Positions 11,486-21,226 of a DNA stretch of 64,000 nucleotides are shown here, piece after piece; the first letter of the stretch is position 1; each line of letters opens with the position of its first letter. The DNA comes from Talpa occidentalis (lineage: Eukaryota > Chordata > Mammalia > Eulipotyphla > Talpidae): assembly GCF_014898055.3 (NCBI RefSeq), contig NW_023602073.1:17159784-17223783 (forward strand). Reading direction: 5' to 3'. The position numbers were made by a program, and so were the translations under genes. Under the pieces are notes generated by a model, which saw only the letters and a program-made list of their open reading frames with translations, was not told the DNA's origin and did not search any database.

Positions 11486-11797
11486 TGAAAGGTCCATGCA
11501 GGAGGCCAGAATGCAAAAACCCACCAGGTAGCCCACCTGGGAACAGGAATGCAGAAGCCTGCCTAGAGAATTCAGACAATGAACCTTCCCCCGCCCTACA
11601 AACTTTTTCCCACCTTAGGAACCCAGTCTCCCACCTGACCTCTCCACACCCTATAAAAGCCTGCATCCCCCTGACAACACGTGGCTTCACTGACCCCCAC
11701 CTTGGGTCTGTGAGGTCTGCCCAGGGTACAATAAATTTTCCCTGCCTTTGAGAAATTTAGCCTGGCTCTCCTTTTCTTTACCGTGCCGAACCTTTCA
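11486..11797 (+). mobile_element. Solo LTR with intact target duplication
   Basis: 312 bp beginning TGAAAGG and ending CCTTTCA, a perfect 7-bp inverted terminal repeat. It is flanked on both sides by the 5-bp duplication GCCAC (11481-11485 and 11798-11802). It contains CCCTATAAAAG near 11650 and CAATAAATTTTCCC near 11729, placed as TATA box and polyadenylation signal. The same family occurs at 15386-15763. Confidence 0.88.
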
Positions 11798-12049
11798 GCC
11801 ACTCTCTTCAAGGCCACCCGCCTGCAACCATGAGGGCCTCTCTTAGTAAATTTGTCCCTTCTGGGGCATCTCTTCCTGCCCACTTGTGTCTCCTTTACTT
11901 TCCTGTCCCCTTTCCCTAATAAACCTGCCCTTTAAATATAACTAACATCTCTGTCTTGTGGAGAAACTCACCTGGGAAATTTGCTGTGTGTCGCTGAAAA
12001 CAGGAGCTCTGGTGAAACCGTTCCAGAGTGAACGTATTAGGGGGAAAGA

Positions 12050-12504
12050 GATGTCCTAAATCTAATCCCACACAGGCTTTGTGGACCCTACCCCCACTCC
12101 AGACCAAAGCCATCAGGACATTGGGAAAGACAAATCCCATCACCACCAAAGGGAAGGTTGCTGGGACCTGAGGGTGGGGTTAAGCAGCCAGGTTTGGTAT
12201 AAAACCAGACACATGGGCTTTGGAGGGTTCCTTTTTTGGCTCTCCGCCAGCTCGCAGCACTAGGCCAGCTTTGAGAGTGCCTTTGGGTTTCCAGGTCGGT
12301 GGATCCGGTAGGACGCATTAAAGACTTTATTTCCCTATTTTCTCCCTGAGTTGTACATTTCATCATTTCCTTTTCCCTTGTAAATAAAACCTTTTATTAA
12401 CCTTTTGTGTGTGCCTGTAGTGGAGTATTAATAAGTCCCTTGTAAGTGCGCGGGTGAGGACCCACAGCCAGGCAACCCGTTTTATATCGGGGCTGCTCTG
12501 TAAC
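12050..12504 (+). mobile_element. ERV LTR, plus orientation, partial boundaries
   Basis: Contains GGTATAAAACC near 12197 (TATA) and AATAAAACC near 12382 (polyadenylation signal), and ends GCTCTGTAACA at 12504. It is related to the minus-strand LTR at 10163. No primer-binding site follows, so it is a 3' or solo LTR. The 5' boundary is a guess from the extent of similarity. Confidence 0.6.
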
Positions 12505-13980
12505 AAAACCAAGGATCCCGTACTCTAAACCCACTAACTCCAAAAGCGACATCAAGTAGAAGCTCTGGCCGAGGCCCAGTGCTCTCATTGGAACAATTCC
12601 AGCCCTTCCAGCCATCTGCCAATGTCCTAGAAGAGTCAGGGTTATCCCTGGTTGCCTATAGCCAAAGCACCTGAACTGGATTTCAGGGTAAGATTTTAGA
12701 AGAGGATAGATAAAAGGAACTCATGCATGAGCCAGCCAATTTGGAAAAGGAGCGCGTATTGCCTGCCTTTTGTGTTAGAAAAAATAACATCAGTCTGTTC
12801 CCCACTATCAGTTTTTCCTGGGCTGCTGCAGGGAAACAGTAAAGGGAGCTGCTTCTTAGACATAGGCTTGTAGCTACAGGTTGACCACTCCGTTAATATT
12901 TTTGCCCCAGGGGCTATCAGATGAAATAAATATGGCGCCTCTCATAATTTTAACAAAATCCCTGGTTTCCAAAAAAAAAAGCCCACAAACAAAGAAACAA
13001 ACAGGAAACTCCAAATACCAGATACCAAGTAGGCATCAAGTAAAAATACCAAATGTTTCCCAATTCCCACTCAACTGGGCCTAACACAACAAAGGCGCCC
13101 CAAATTGAGGGAGACTCATAGACTCCCTCCCAAACTGATGGGAACTGGACTCCCTCCTTGAGTCCCTTGAGGGGACTCCAATTCCTCCCAAATGTGTGAA
13201 GGCCAAGGTCTCAGCGTGCACGCCGGGGGAACTTACACCAAATGCCAGGGGACTGTGGTTTTCCATCCAGTTTCCATCTCCTCAAAGGTGAATGCAGGGT
13301 GCAGAGAAGAGCTGTGCCTCTCCTGAGGAGATATGGGAAGTTCCCCCGAGGAAAAACTCTCGGGCAGCTGCTGGGACTCTCCCCCATCGTCCTGGAGAGA
13401 GGGTGCTCCCTCTCAGCAGGCGGGTCAGGATGCCACCCAGGATGCCCAGGCCCCTCTCTGACAGCATGGACAGGTTATGACCCTCTAGTGGGCTCTGAGA
13501 CCTGGGACGCTGGTTGCAAAGGACCCACCAGACTGGGACTGCTGTCAGTTACAAGCAGTGATTCCCTATTTTTCTCAGCATGGTTATGTAGGAATTATGA
13601 ACAAAGACATCTGCGTTTTATCATAAGTCAGAGAAAGCAAAACAACCTTGCCTCACACGCCATGTACGTGAGCTCATACACACCACGTAGGTGAGCCTTT
13701 GGGCTTATCGGACATGCCTGTCCTTGTGAGCCTCTGTTGCTAAGTCACGATGGAGGAGACCTCCAAGGACTAAGCAAGTTCGGGGCATCCCTCCCAGGCA
13801 GTTTTCTGCCCTGGCACAGGTGAGTTTTCTCAGCGTTTCGGTCAGCCTTTCCCTTGCTGTCCTCAGGTCACTTCTCCATCATCCTCATGCAACACAAGTA
13901 AGCCCTGGCATGGTGCCATGGCCAACTGCTCCATCATTGCAAGTCAGAGTTGGGGTTCGGAGAGCCAAATTGGCACCCAC
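12505..13980. other. ERV internal or unassigned sequence
   Basis: Its right part would be the leader and internal region of the minus-strand ERV whose primer-binding site is at 13981-13998. No gag, pol or env frame was recognised. GC-rich patches near 13270-13480 are open in several frames, as expected of GC-rich sequence. Confidence 0.3.
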
Positions 13981-13998
13981 TTCCTGGCTAGCTCGCCA
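13981..13998 (-). other. Retroviral primer-binding site, tRNA-Arg type
   Basis: On the minus strand it reads TGGCGAGCTAGCCAGGAA. With one or two mismatches this is complementary to the 3' end of a tRNA-Arg (ACG) as I know it. It lies four bases from an LTR edge. Confidence 0.6.
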
Positions 13999-14002
13999 AA
14001 AT

Positions 14003-14640
14003 TGTTACTGAACGCTGGCCTCAGTTTCCTTCAGCCAATAAAAGGAAACAGAGTTTGAGGAAAAGGAAAGCGGTTTAATTTGTCGACAAATGAGGAGGGC
14101 AGCAGACTCATGTCTGAAAGACAACCGTCCTGCTCTTTGGCAGAGGGCAGGGGTGTTTATACCAAGGGAAAAAAGTGGAGCTGGGCGAGGGTCTGCAAAA
14201 GGGGAGAGGGAAGGGGTCAGCAACTGGGAAGGTTGGGCGCCAGCTTGTTTTTCTTCCATAGCTGATGTTTAACTTTCTCTTCCTTGAAATGCAGGAGTGC
14301 TCATCTGGGGGGCGGGGTCATAAAGATAACTCTGTCAAACGAGGGGGAAATTGCAACCAATGGGGGAAAGACAAACTGTTCATCTTGTTAATGCCCATCA
14401 AAGACAAAGCTGTCACAAAACAGTGGAAAGACAAATTTGTTAATGCCTGTCTAAGAGACTGGTCCTTTGTAAGTGTATCCTATGCAGTCCATGAGCTGAC
14501 AAGGGCTGTTGCCTGTGAGGATGCAGGAATTTCAGTGACAGCCTGTCCCTGCCATTGTCAGCGACATTGTCCTGGAAACTAAAGTGATGAAGGCGGAGGT
14601 GCCAGTTGATCTCTGATAAAGATGCTTGTCATGACTGGCC
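14003..14640 (-). mobile_element. ERV LTR, minus orientation
   Basis: On the minus strand the LTR ends AGTAACA at 14003, next to the Arg-type primer-binding site. A TATA-like TATAAACA near 14160 and an ATTAAA near 14075 read in the same direction. The outer boundary near 14640 is approximate. Confidence 0.55.
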
Positions 14641-14869
14641 CTTGTCTGAGAACAACCCACCATGCTCTCGGGTGATTCTCTCACGGAATGGTCAATTATT
14701 GAGGAGACGCCCGCAGATGAGAAACCAGAGCACAGAGGCAGGGGCTGCTTAAACAGGGGGGGCTGCGCTTTCCAGTCCCCACAACACGCAGAGGGAGGAG
14801 AACAAGCAAGGGCACTGCCAGAATCTATGGGAAAGGAAAGCTCCAGGGAGCGCCTACTGGGGGCTCTTC

Positions 14870-15175
14870 CCTCCCCACCTCCCCCCTGCACTGCCCTCAC
14901 CTCCCAACTCCCCCCTCCCAAGCCTAACCCCCCTCACCGTGAGCCCCGCCCCAGTGCTGGCCCCGCCCCGCCCTGCTGGCCCCGCCCCTGCCAGCCCCCA
15001 CCCTGCAGCCCAGGAGGCGGGTCTGGAAAAGGGAGAAAAGGAGTCTGACTGGGGGAGTGAAGAGAAGGGAATGAGGGTGTCCTTGTGGGGTGGGGGCGGG
15101 TCTGCCCGCGGAGCAGAGGAGGGGGAGACAGAATCGGGGTCCTGGGGGCCAGGCTGGTGCTGAGCCAGAGAACCC
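14870..15175. promoter_or_regulatory. GC-rich patch with multiple GC boxes
   Basis: Several CCCCGCCCC-type Sp1 boxes occur between 14945 and 15000, and a run of C near 15168-15186. No start site or exon can be assigned. It could belong to LTR U3 sequence or to an old promoter. Confidence 0.4.
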
Positions 15176-15385
15176 CCCCCTCCCCCTCTAGCTTCCTCTG
15201 CAGTGACTGTGGTGATTCTAATGGAAAAATAAAGAAGTATAATGCAAATCTGCATGCTTAACCGTCAGATTTAAAGCAAATTTAACATTTCATTGTTTCC
15301 TTCAGATCGTTTAGAGAAAGCAAAGAGGACACGTTCAACCTAAGAAGGAACACCCCTTCCCACCTCTTAGTACAGCCTTACTTTA

Positions 15386-15763
15386 TGAAAGGTCGAAGCA
15401 GAGGCCAGGAATGAGGAAGCCCACATAGAAAAAAATACAAGAGGCCCTGACACCAGGACCACTGAGACCATCAAACCGAAACTGAAGTCATAAACAGGAG
15501 GAAAAACAATTTGCAGGAGAAAAACAACTCGGCTCCACGAAAAACAACTTTGTTCCGCCTACCCCTGTTTCCAGCCCTCCCAACCCGGTTCTCCCACCTA
15601 ACGTCTCCTCACCCTATAAGAAACACCCTTCCCCTGACGACGGGCGGACTTCACTGACCCCCACTTTGGGTCCCCGAAGTTCGCCCAGGGGCGCAGTACA
15701 TTTTCCCTTTCTATGAGAAAGTTTAGCCTGGCTCCCCTTTTCTTTACCGCGCCGAACCTTTCA
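15386..15763 (+). mobile_element. Solo LTR, same family as 11486-11797
   Basis: Begins TGAAAGGTC and ends GAACCTTTCA. It shares the blocks ACCCTATAAG, TTCACTGACCCCCAC, ATTTTCCCT and CCGAACCTTTCA with the other copy. The flanks (CTTTA and CTTCT) are only similar, so the target duplication has decayed or the left boundary is off by a few bases. Confidence 0.75.
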
Positions 15764-15769
15764 CTTCTG

Positions 15770-16138
15770 AAATGGGTTCACTGATTTTCAGGATTAGTAG
15801 GCTTAGCGGTTTTGATACACAACGTATTTCCATAGCAGGGAGGAGCCGCGCAACACCAAGAACTGGCGCCTTGGTCTCGCCTCAATCTGGGCGCGGTGGA
15901 CCGCAAGCCCCACAAGCCTTGAACTACAAGTCCCAGCATGCCTTGAGCTATGGGTCCAGGCTGGCCTTGAAATAAAGTCCAGGCATGCCTTGAACTACAA
16001 GTCCCAGCATGCCTTGAACTACAAGTCCCAGAATGCCACGAAGGGTCTACTTTGGGGACCAAGCTTGCTGCAGAACTGAGTGAGCTCTTGTTCAGCGGCG
16101 ATCCGGCTTCTGCGTGTGACAGGTACCTGTTAGCAGGA
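15770..16138 (+). promoter_or_regulatory. Candidate upstream promoter / 5' non-coding exon for copy A
   Basis: A moderately CpG-rich stretch immediately after the solo LTR. It contains the tandem motif array at 15919-16037 and ends with a consensus-like splice donor, GTGACAG|GTACCT, near 16122. It lies about 4.7 kb upstream of the coding start of copy A on the same strand. Human TRIM38 has upstream non-coding exons, so a 5' UTR exon here is plausible, but the assignment is inference. Confidence 0.4.
15919..16037 (+). repeat. Five tandem 24-bp units with ZNF143-type motif
   Basis: Five units start at 15919, 15943, 15967, 15990 and 16014 (24, 24, 23, 24 and 24 bp). Units 1, 4 and 5 carry ACTACAAGTCCCAGCATGCC or a one-base variant. 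Units 2 and 3 are degraded. The sequence matches the known ACTACAAnTCCCAGCATGC promoter element (ZNF143/Staf type). Confidence 0.85.
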
Positions 16139-16747
16139 TGGATGGTATTTGATCACGCGTTGGTCAGTGACCGCACACACATGCACTCTGACTCTCTTCC
16201 TTTCTCTAGCTACTTTTGTAAATAAAACTTTTCCCTTCTTCTTTCTGTCCTCTTTGGGCGGGGGCGGACCCACCCCCTGGTCACTCTTTCCCCTGGGGGC
16301 GTCCTGGGTCGTTTCCGGGAAAGCTTTAACATGTTTCCAGCTATAATTTCTCCTCATGTTCTTTCTGCTCCTTCCCCTGTTCCTCCTACTTTACACACGG
16401 CCGGTGGCGCAGCTCACAGATTCCCTGGGCATTGCTTGGTTTTGTTCTCTTTCGGTTTCATTGTCCAGAGTTTCTGTGGCTGTGCCTGCTGCTTCCTCAT
16501 TGCTTTTCTCCAACGTAAATTCAATCATTAATTCCTCTCATTGTACGTTTATATCATATGCCAGAGTTTCCTTTTCTAGGGTCTTTTAAATTACTTTTAG
16601 GTGTCTCTGACTTTGGAACGTATGAAATGCAGTTAAAGTAACTACCTAAAGTTTCTGTTTTCTTCTTACAACGACTGTATCAGTCCTGATAAATTTTGAT
16701 TGATTATTCTCTTTCTTATGGGTCACAAACATATCTACATGTTTCTT

Positions 16748-16934
16748 AGAGTGGGGAGCAGAACAAGCAGACCGACTGAAGAACACTGCTGAGGGAAGCA
16801 GCATGGGATTCAGGGGAGGCCCGCTGGGGCATGTGGATTGCTCCCTGGCTGGCATGGGATCCAACTTGTGCTGCAGAGGCAGTGGACAGCTTCATAGGTT
16901 GTGTCTTAACCCCTTGTGCCACCAGGGAGGCCCA
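16748..16934 (-). mobile_element. SINE, tail-truncated
   Basis: The minus strand has the SINE head (GGGCCTCCCTGGTGGCACAA) and body. The A-rich tail part is missing at the 16748 side. Confidence 0.85.
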
Positions 16935-16959
16935 GGAATTGAATTTTTTAACAAGATCT

Positions 16960-18480
16960 ATTTTGTGGAATATAAAATCTACTTCTACAAAGTGTCCCAG
17001 TATAAAGTTATAGTGTATTCACAAATTTCTACAACTACCACTATTTAAATTCCAATACATTTTCATCTGACACACAAACCTCATATCCTTAAGCAATAAC
17101 TCTCCTCCCCCTACTTTCATACTCCCACAGGGACTCACCTATCTTCTCTATAAATTTGCCTGTTTTAGGCAGTTAACAAAAATAATCATACAACACGTGA
17201 CATTTGTGTCTGGCCTCTGTCCATTAGTACAGTGTTCTCTACATTCATCAATTCTGGAGCATGAATTGATATTTTTGTATGTTTTTATGCATGAATATAG
17301 TCATCTAGATTTGAAATTGCAAGATGTGGATCCTGAGGGTTGGTCTTCACGGTGTGAATTTCACACATTTTAGGTGTCAATTCATCAATGGTTGGACATT
17401 TGGGTTCCACTTTGGGGCTAATTGGAATAATGCCCCTGTGAACAGTTATGTACAAGGTTTTGTGGAGTATGTTTCAGTTTTGGAATATATACTTAAGAGA
17501 TGGCTTCTCTGTCTTTTGGTTTACGTCAAGTGTGGAATCTATCCTTAAGAGTAGAGTTGCTGAATCATGTGGAAACTCTTCAACTTCTAAAGGAATGTCT
17601 ATCTGTTTCCCAAAGGAGCTGCACCATTTTATCTCCACTAGCCATGTATGAGTTTCCTGTTTCTCTACTTGTCATTGTGGGCATTTTTAAGCTTACCGGT
17701 CCAATGAATGTGAAGTGGTTTCCGTTGTGGTTGTGTTTTGCATTTTCTAATGATTGGTGATGTGAGCCTCTTTCCATGTGTCTGTTGTCCATTTTATATC
17801 TTTTGGGGGATAATGTCTGTTCAGATCCATGGCCTCTTTTAAGTTGGGTTCTTTGTCTTTGTTGTTGGTTTGTAGGAACTCACTAGATACTAGTGATAAT
17901 TCTGGGTAAGTCCCTTATCAGATACATGATTTTCAAAAATTGTCTGTCATTCTCTGAGTTGTTTTCACATTCCTGACGGAGTACTGTAACTTCAAGTATC
18001 TGTTTTCCTCCCCATCTTTTTTTCATTTTTGGTCTTTGATGTCTTCCAATATCTAGTCCAAAGTTTTAATAATTTCAGTTTTTACATTTAGATCTTTGTA
18101 TATCTTGATTAAGTTTTGTACTGATTTGAGGCAGGCATCAAATTCATTCTTTTGCTTGTGGGTATGTACTTCCCCCACAGTCATTTCATAGGAGGATTCT
18201 TTGAACATTGGATTGTCTTGACACCTGTCAAAATTTATTGAGTATAAATGTATGGGTTTATTTCTGGACTGTTATATTTCAGTGATTTATATGTTTGTCT
18301 TCATGAGAGCACTTTTTCGTACTCTTGACCATGGTAGTCATGTAGATTTGAAGTAGCAAGATGTGAATCCTGCAATATTGATCTTTGTCAAGATTGTTTT
18401 GGCTATTCTGGATTCCTTGATTTTCAGATGAATTTTAGGGTAAACTGGCCAGTGTTACAAAGATGAAAGTGAAAACAAAC
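16960..18480 (-). mobile_element. Old L1 3' region, minus orientation
   Basis: Reads as the reverse of the familiar ancient L1 3' UTR and ORF2 end. The phrases TTTGGGTTCCACTTTGGGGC, GAACAGTTATGTACAAGG and GAGTTGCTGAATCATGTGG match the equivalent block at 49165-50340. It is diverged and has no long open frame. Confidence 0.7.
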
Positions 18481-20062
18481 ACCAAAGTAACAGCAAAAAA
18501 GTACTACAGCTTGTATTTATAGCTTGAATCTGTATGATTCTTAGAGAAGTATCGTCAACCTCACAATATTAATCTGCCATTTATGAACATTGAATGTCTT
18601 CTCATATATTTGGTCAATTTCATTTATTTGAAAGATGTTCAGTTTACAGTGGACTGGATTGTTCATTTAAATCTCTACATTTTGTGACAGAAGATTCTTG
18701 CTCAGTATTTTGTCACTTTTTTCTATTGCTACAAATGACGGGTATTATTTCTACTCTGTCCCACTTCCTTTTGAGACAAGCTGAGCACAAAACACATGAG
18801 CAAAGCCACAAGATTCCTCCCAATGTCCAGACTCTGATCCCCATGTTTTTTATTTCTGAGTTTTACAGTCCTAGTTAATTTCTTTATTGTAACTGCAAGA
18901 AGTCACAGTGTAGAGGGACTCCCAGTAAATATGGGACTGTGCTGAGTGGCAAAGGTACTGACCAAATCCTGGCCAACATTTTTAAAAATTTATATATATT
19001 TTACATCATTGTTCATTTTTAAACGATGTTTGTTTTCCCCCCACCCAGGTGTAGTGCTAACATGCCTGTGTGTGTGTCTGTGTGTGTGTGTGGCAGTGAC
19101 AGTGGCAGTGAGGGTGCCCTAGAATGTGAAAATGGTCAGGACTTGCTTTCCGTCACTTTCCCCTGTCTCTTCCTCTTTCACAGACTCCATGTCCCCTCTC
19201 ATGTGATCTTCACTCAGGTTCACTGAAGGCCGAGGGCAGTGAGGGTCAGAGGAGGGAGGTTATCTCCCCAGGAGAACTGCAACCCTGGCAGAGAGAAGCC
19301 TCTTACACCCTTCATGGAAATAATATGCCAAGGAGTCAAATAGAGAAGTAATTCTCTACGTCTGGAGAGAGTTGTCCTGATTATTGTATTAGAGGGAAAT
19401 AACCCAGCCTGTAACTTATTGATCCCAGTTTTTCATTCTGAACACTGTCACTTCAAAGGAAGGGTCACTAACATTTCCCCTGATTCCATTCTCTCCCCAC
19501 AGCCTCCCTGTGGGAAGAGGGGCAGAACTAGGTTCTCTGAGCACCTAGCTGTGGGGAAGGGGTCGGCCTCTTTGTTCCTGTCATTCCTCCCTGTCTGGCT
19601 CTCAGATCCTCATTATTAGATACTAGGGGTGTCTCGTACCCAGTGTCCCACATGTCCCCCTCCTTCCCCACATCTGGATCCTGCAAACTCCCTGGGTTCT
19701 CCCACCAAGGACATCCCCTGCTAGACAGTTCCTAAGACTGCTATTTCCCAGGTGTCCTCGGCTCTGCTCCCAGTACCAACTCTTACTTTCTAGCACTTTC
19801 GGATTCTTTCTCTCAGGTCACCAAGGAATGACAGAAGGCACACTGTTCTGGTTTCCTTGGTTTGTTTTGATCCTATTGCTATTTCCCACTGAATCATTAT
19901 TAAATTATTGCCTTTATGTTTTAAGTGTGGGAGTTGGGGTTGGGACAATTAGGGGAGGGAAGTCGGTGGAAGTAGAGTCAAGTGTGTTTGTCTCATTTGA
20001 ATCCTTTATAGATCACCCAATTCCTGAGGGGTTTTACTACTTATAAGGAAGTGATTTGGGCA
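18481..20062 (+). other. Promoter-proximal block shared by copies A and B
   Basis: The part from about 18900 on is paralogous to 34640-35680 upstream of copy B. Shared blocks include GACTGTGCTGAGTGG (19th kb) and its counterpart GCTGTGCTGAGTGG, the (TG)n run near 19064-19094, and a CTTTC-rich stretch. No coding exon is seen. Confidence 0.6.
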
Positions 20063-20074
20063 GTAATTATCATT

Positions 20075-20359
20075 CATTTATTTTAAAGATTTATTTATTT
20101 ATGCATACAAGAACTGGCATATAAGCCAGAGGTATGTCTGTGGGGGCGGGGGTGGGGTGTGAGAATTCACCAGAGACAGAGTGGGGAACAGAACAGGTGG
20201 ACTGACTGAAATACACTGCTGAGGTGAGCAGCGGCCGAGTCAGGAGGGGTCTGCTGCGGCATGTGGGTAGCTCCCTGGCCGGGGATCGAACTGGTGCTTC
20301 AGAGGCTGGTGCAAGCTTCATAGGTTGTGTCTTAACCCCTTGCACAACCAGGGAGGCCC
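20075..20359 (-). mobile_element. tRNA-derived SINE
   Basis: Tail at 20083-20110, head ending CCAGGGAGGCCC at 20358. The target duplication TAATTATCATTC lies at 20064-20075 and 20360-20371. Confidence 0.93.
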
Positions 20360-20815
20360 TAATTATCATTCTTGATGTTCGATAGATGGGGAAAGAGATT
20401 CACTCTCCCTGACTTAGTTCTCTCTCTGCCTGCAATTTTTGTGGGGAAGCTTCCCTTGCTTCTATCTCTCTTCACTTCTACAGTGATAGCATGCTCTCTC
20501 TCCGGGGTGCCATGTAGCCAGTCCACAGGCAGATAGGAAGCAATTGAAACACAGCTAGTGGGAAGTAGAATTAGAAACTTTAAATCTTCTCACTTTATGT
20601 AAGTTAAATTTTAGTAGCCAGTTGTGATAGGGATCACCATTTCTCCAACCCAGCAATAGGGTTTGCCTTTTCCAAATCCAAATCATTTCTTCTCCAGACA
20701 GATTTCAAGGCCTTCGGAGGCCGAATGACCGAGTTTCTGTGTAGTTCCATCACTGGAAAATTCTGACAGCTTCATCTCTGCTTCCAAACCAAATTGGAGC
20801 TTTTGAAGAAAAGCC

Positions 20816-21226
20816 ATGGCCTTAGTTACCACTATCAAGAAGATGAAGGAGGAAGCCACGTGCTCCCTCTGCCAGCAGCTCATGACGAAGCCTGTGAGCA
20901 TCGAATGTGAGCACAGCTTCTGCCGCAAGTGCATAGAGGACCTTATTAAGAAGCAACAACAGTGGGACTCAGACCTGGAGGAGTTCAACTGTCCCCTGTG
21001 TTGGGAAACATTTGAGAGGAAGGATCTCCGGCCCATGAAACAGCTGGAAAACCTCATTGAAACTGTCAAGAAAATGGAGCGTGACAAGCTGTGTAATGAA
21101 CACGGGGAGCAACTCCACCTGTTCTGTGAGGACACTGGGCAGCTCATCTGCTGGTGCTGTGAGCGGTCCCTAAAGCACAAAGGACACAACCATGTTCTTG
21201 GCAATGAAGCATATCCGGAGTACAAG
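20816..21226 (+). CDS. TRIM38: Copy A exon 1: RING and B-box
   Basis: 137 codons from a strong start context (GCCATGG) to TACAAG|GTGAGT, phase 0. Encodes the whole RING and B-box. Read-through of intron 1 would add 15 residues before a stop. Confidence 0.92.

Noticed and set aside
13242..13694. 150-codon plus-strand frame
   Set aside because: Lies in GC-rich ERV-related sequence with no domain recognised and no splice or start context to support a gene.
15919..16037. CRISPR-like spaced repeats
   Set aside because: The 24-bp units are directly adjacent with no spacers, and the DNA is mammalian. It is a tandem motif array.
20683..21225. 180-codon minus-strand frame opposite copy A exon 1
   Set aside because: Shadow of the real plus-strand RING/B-box exon.
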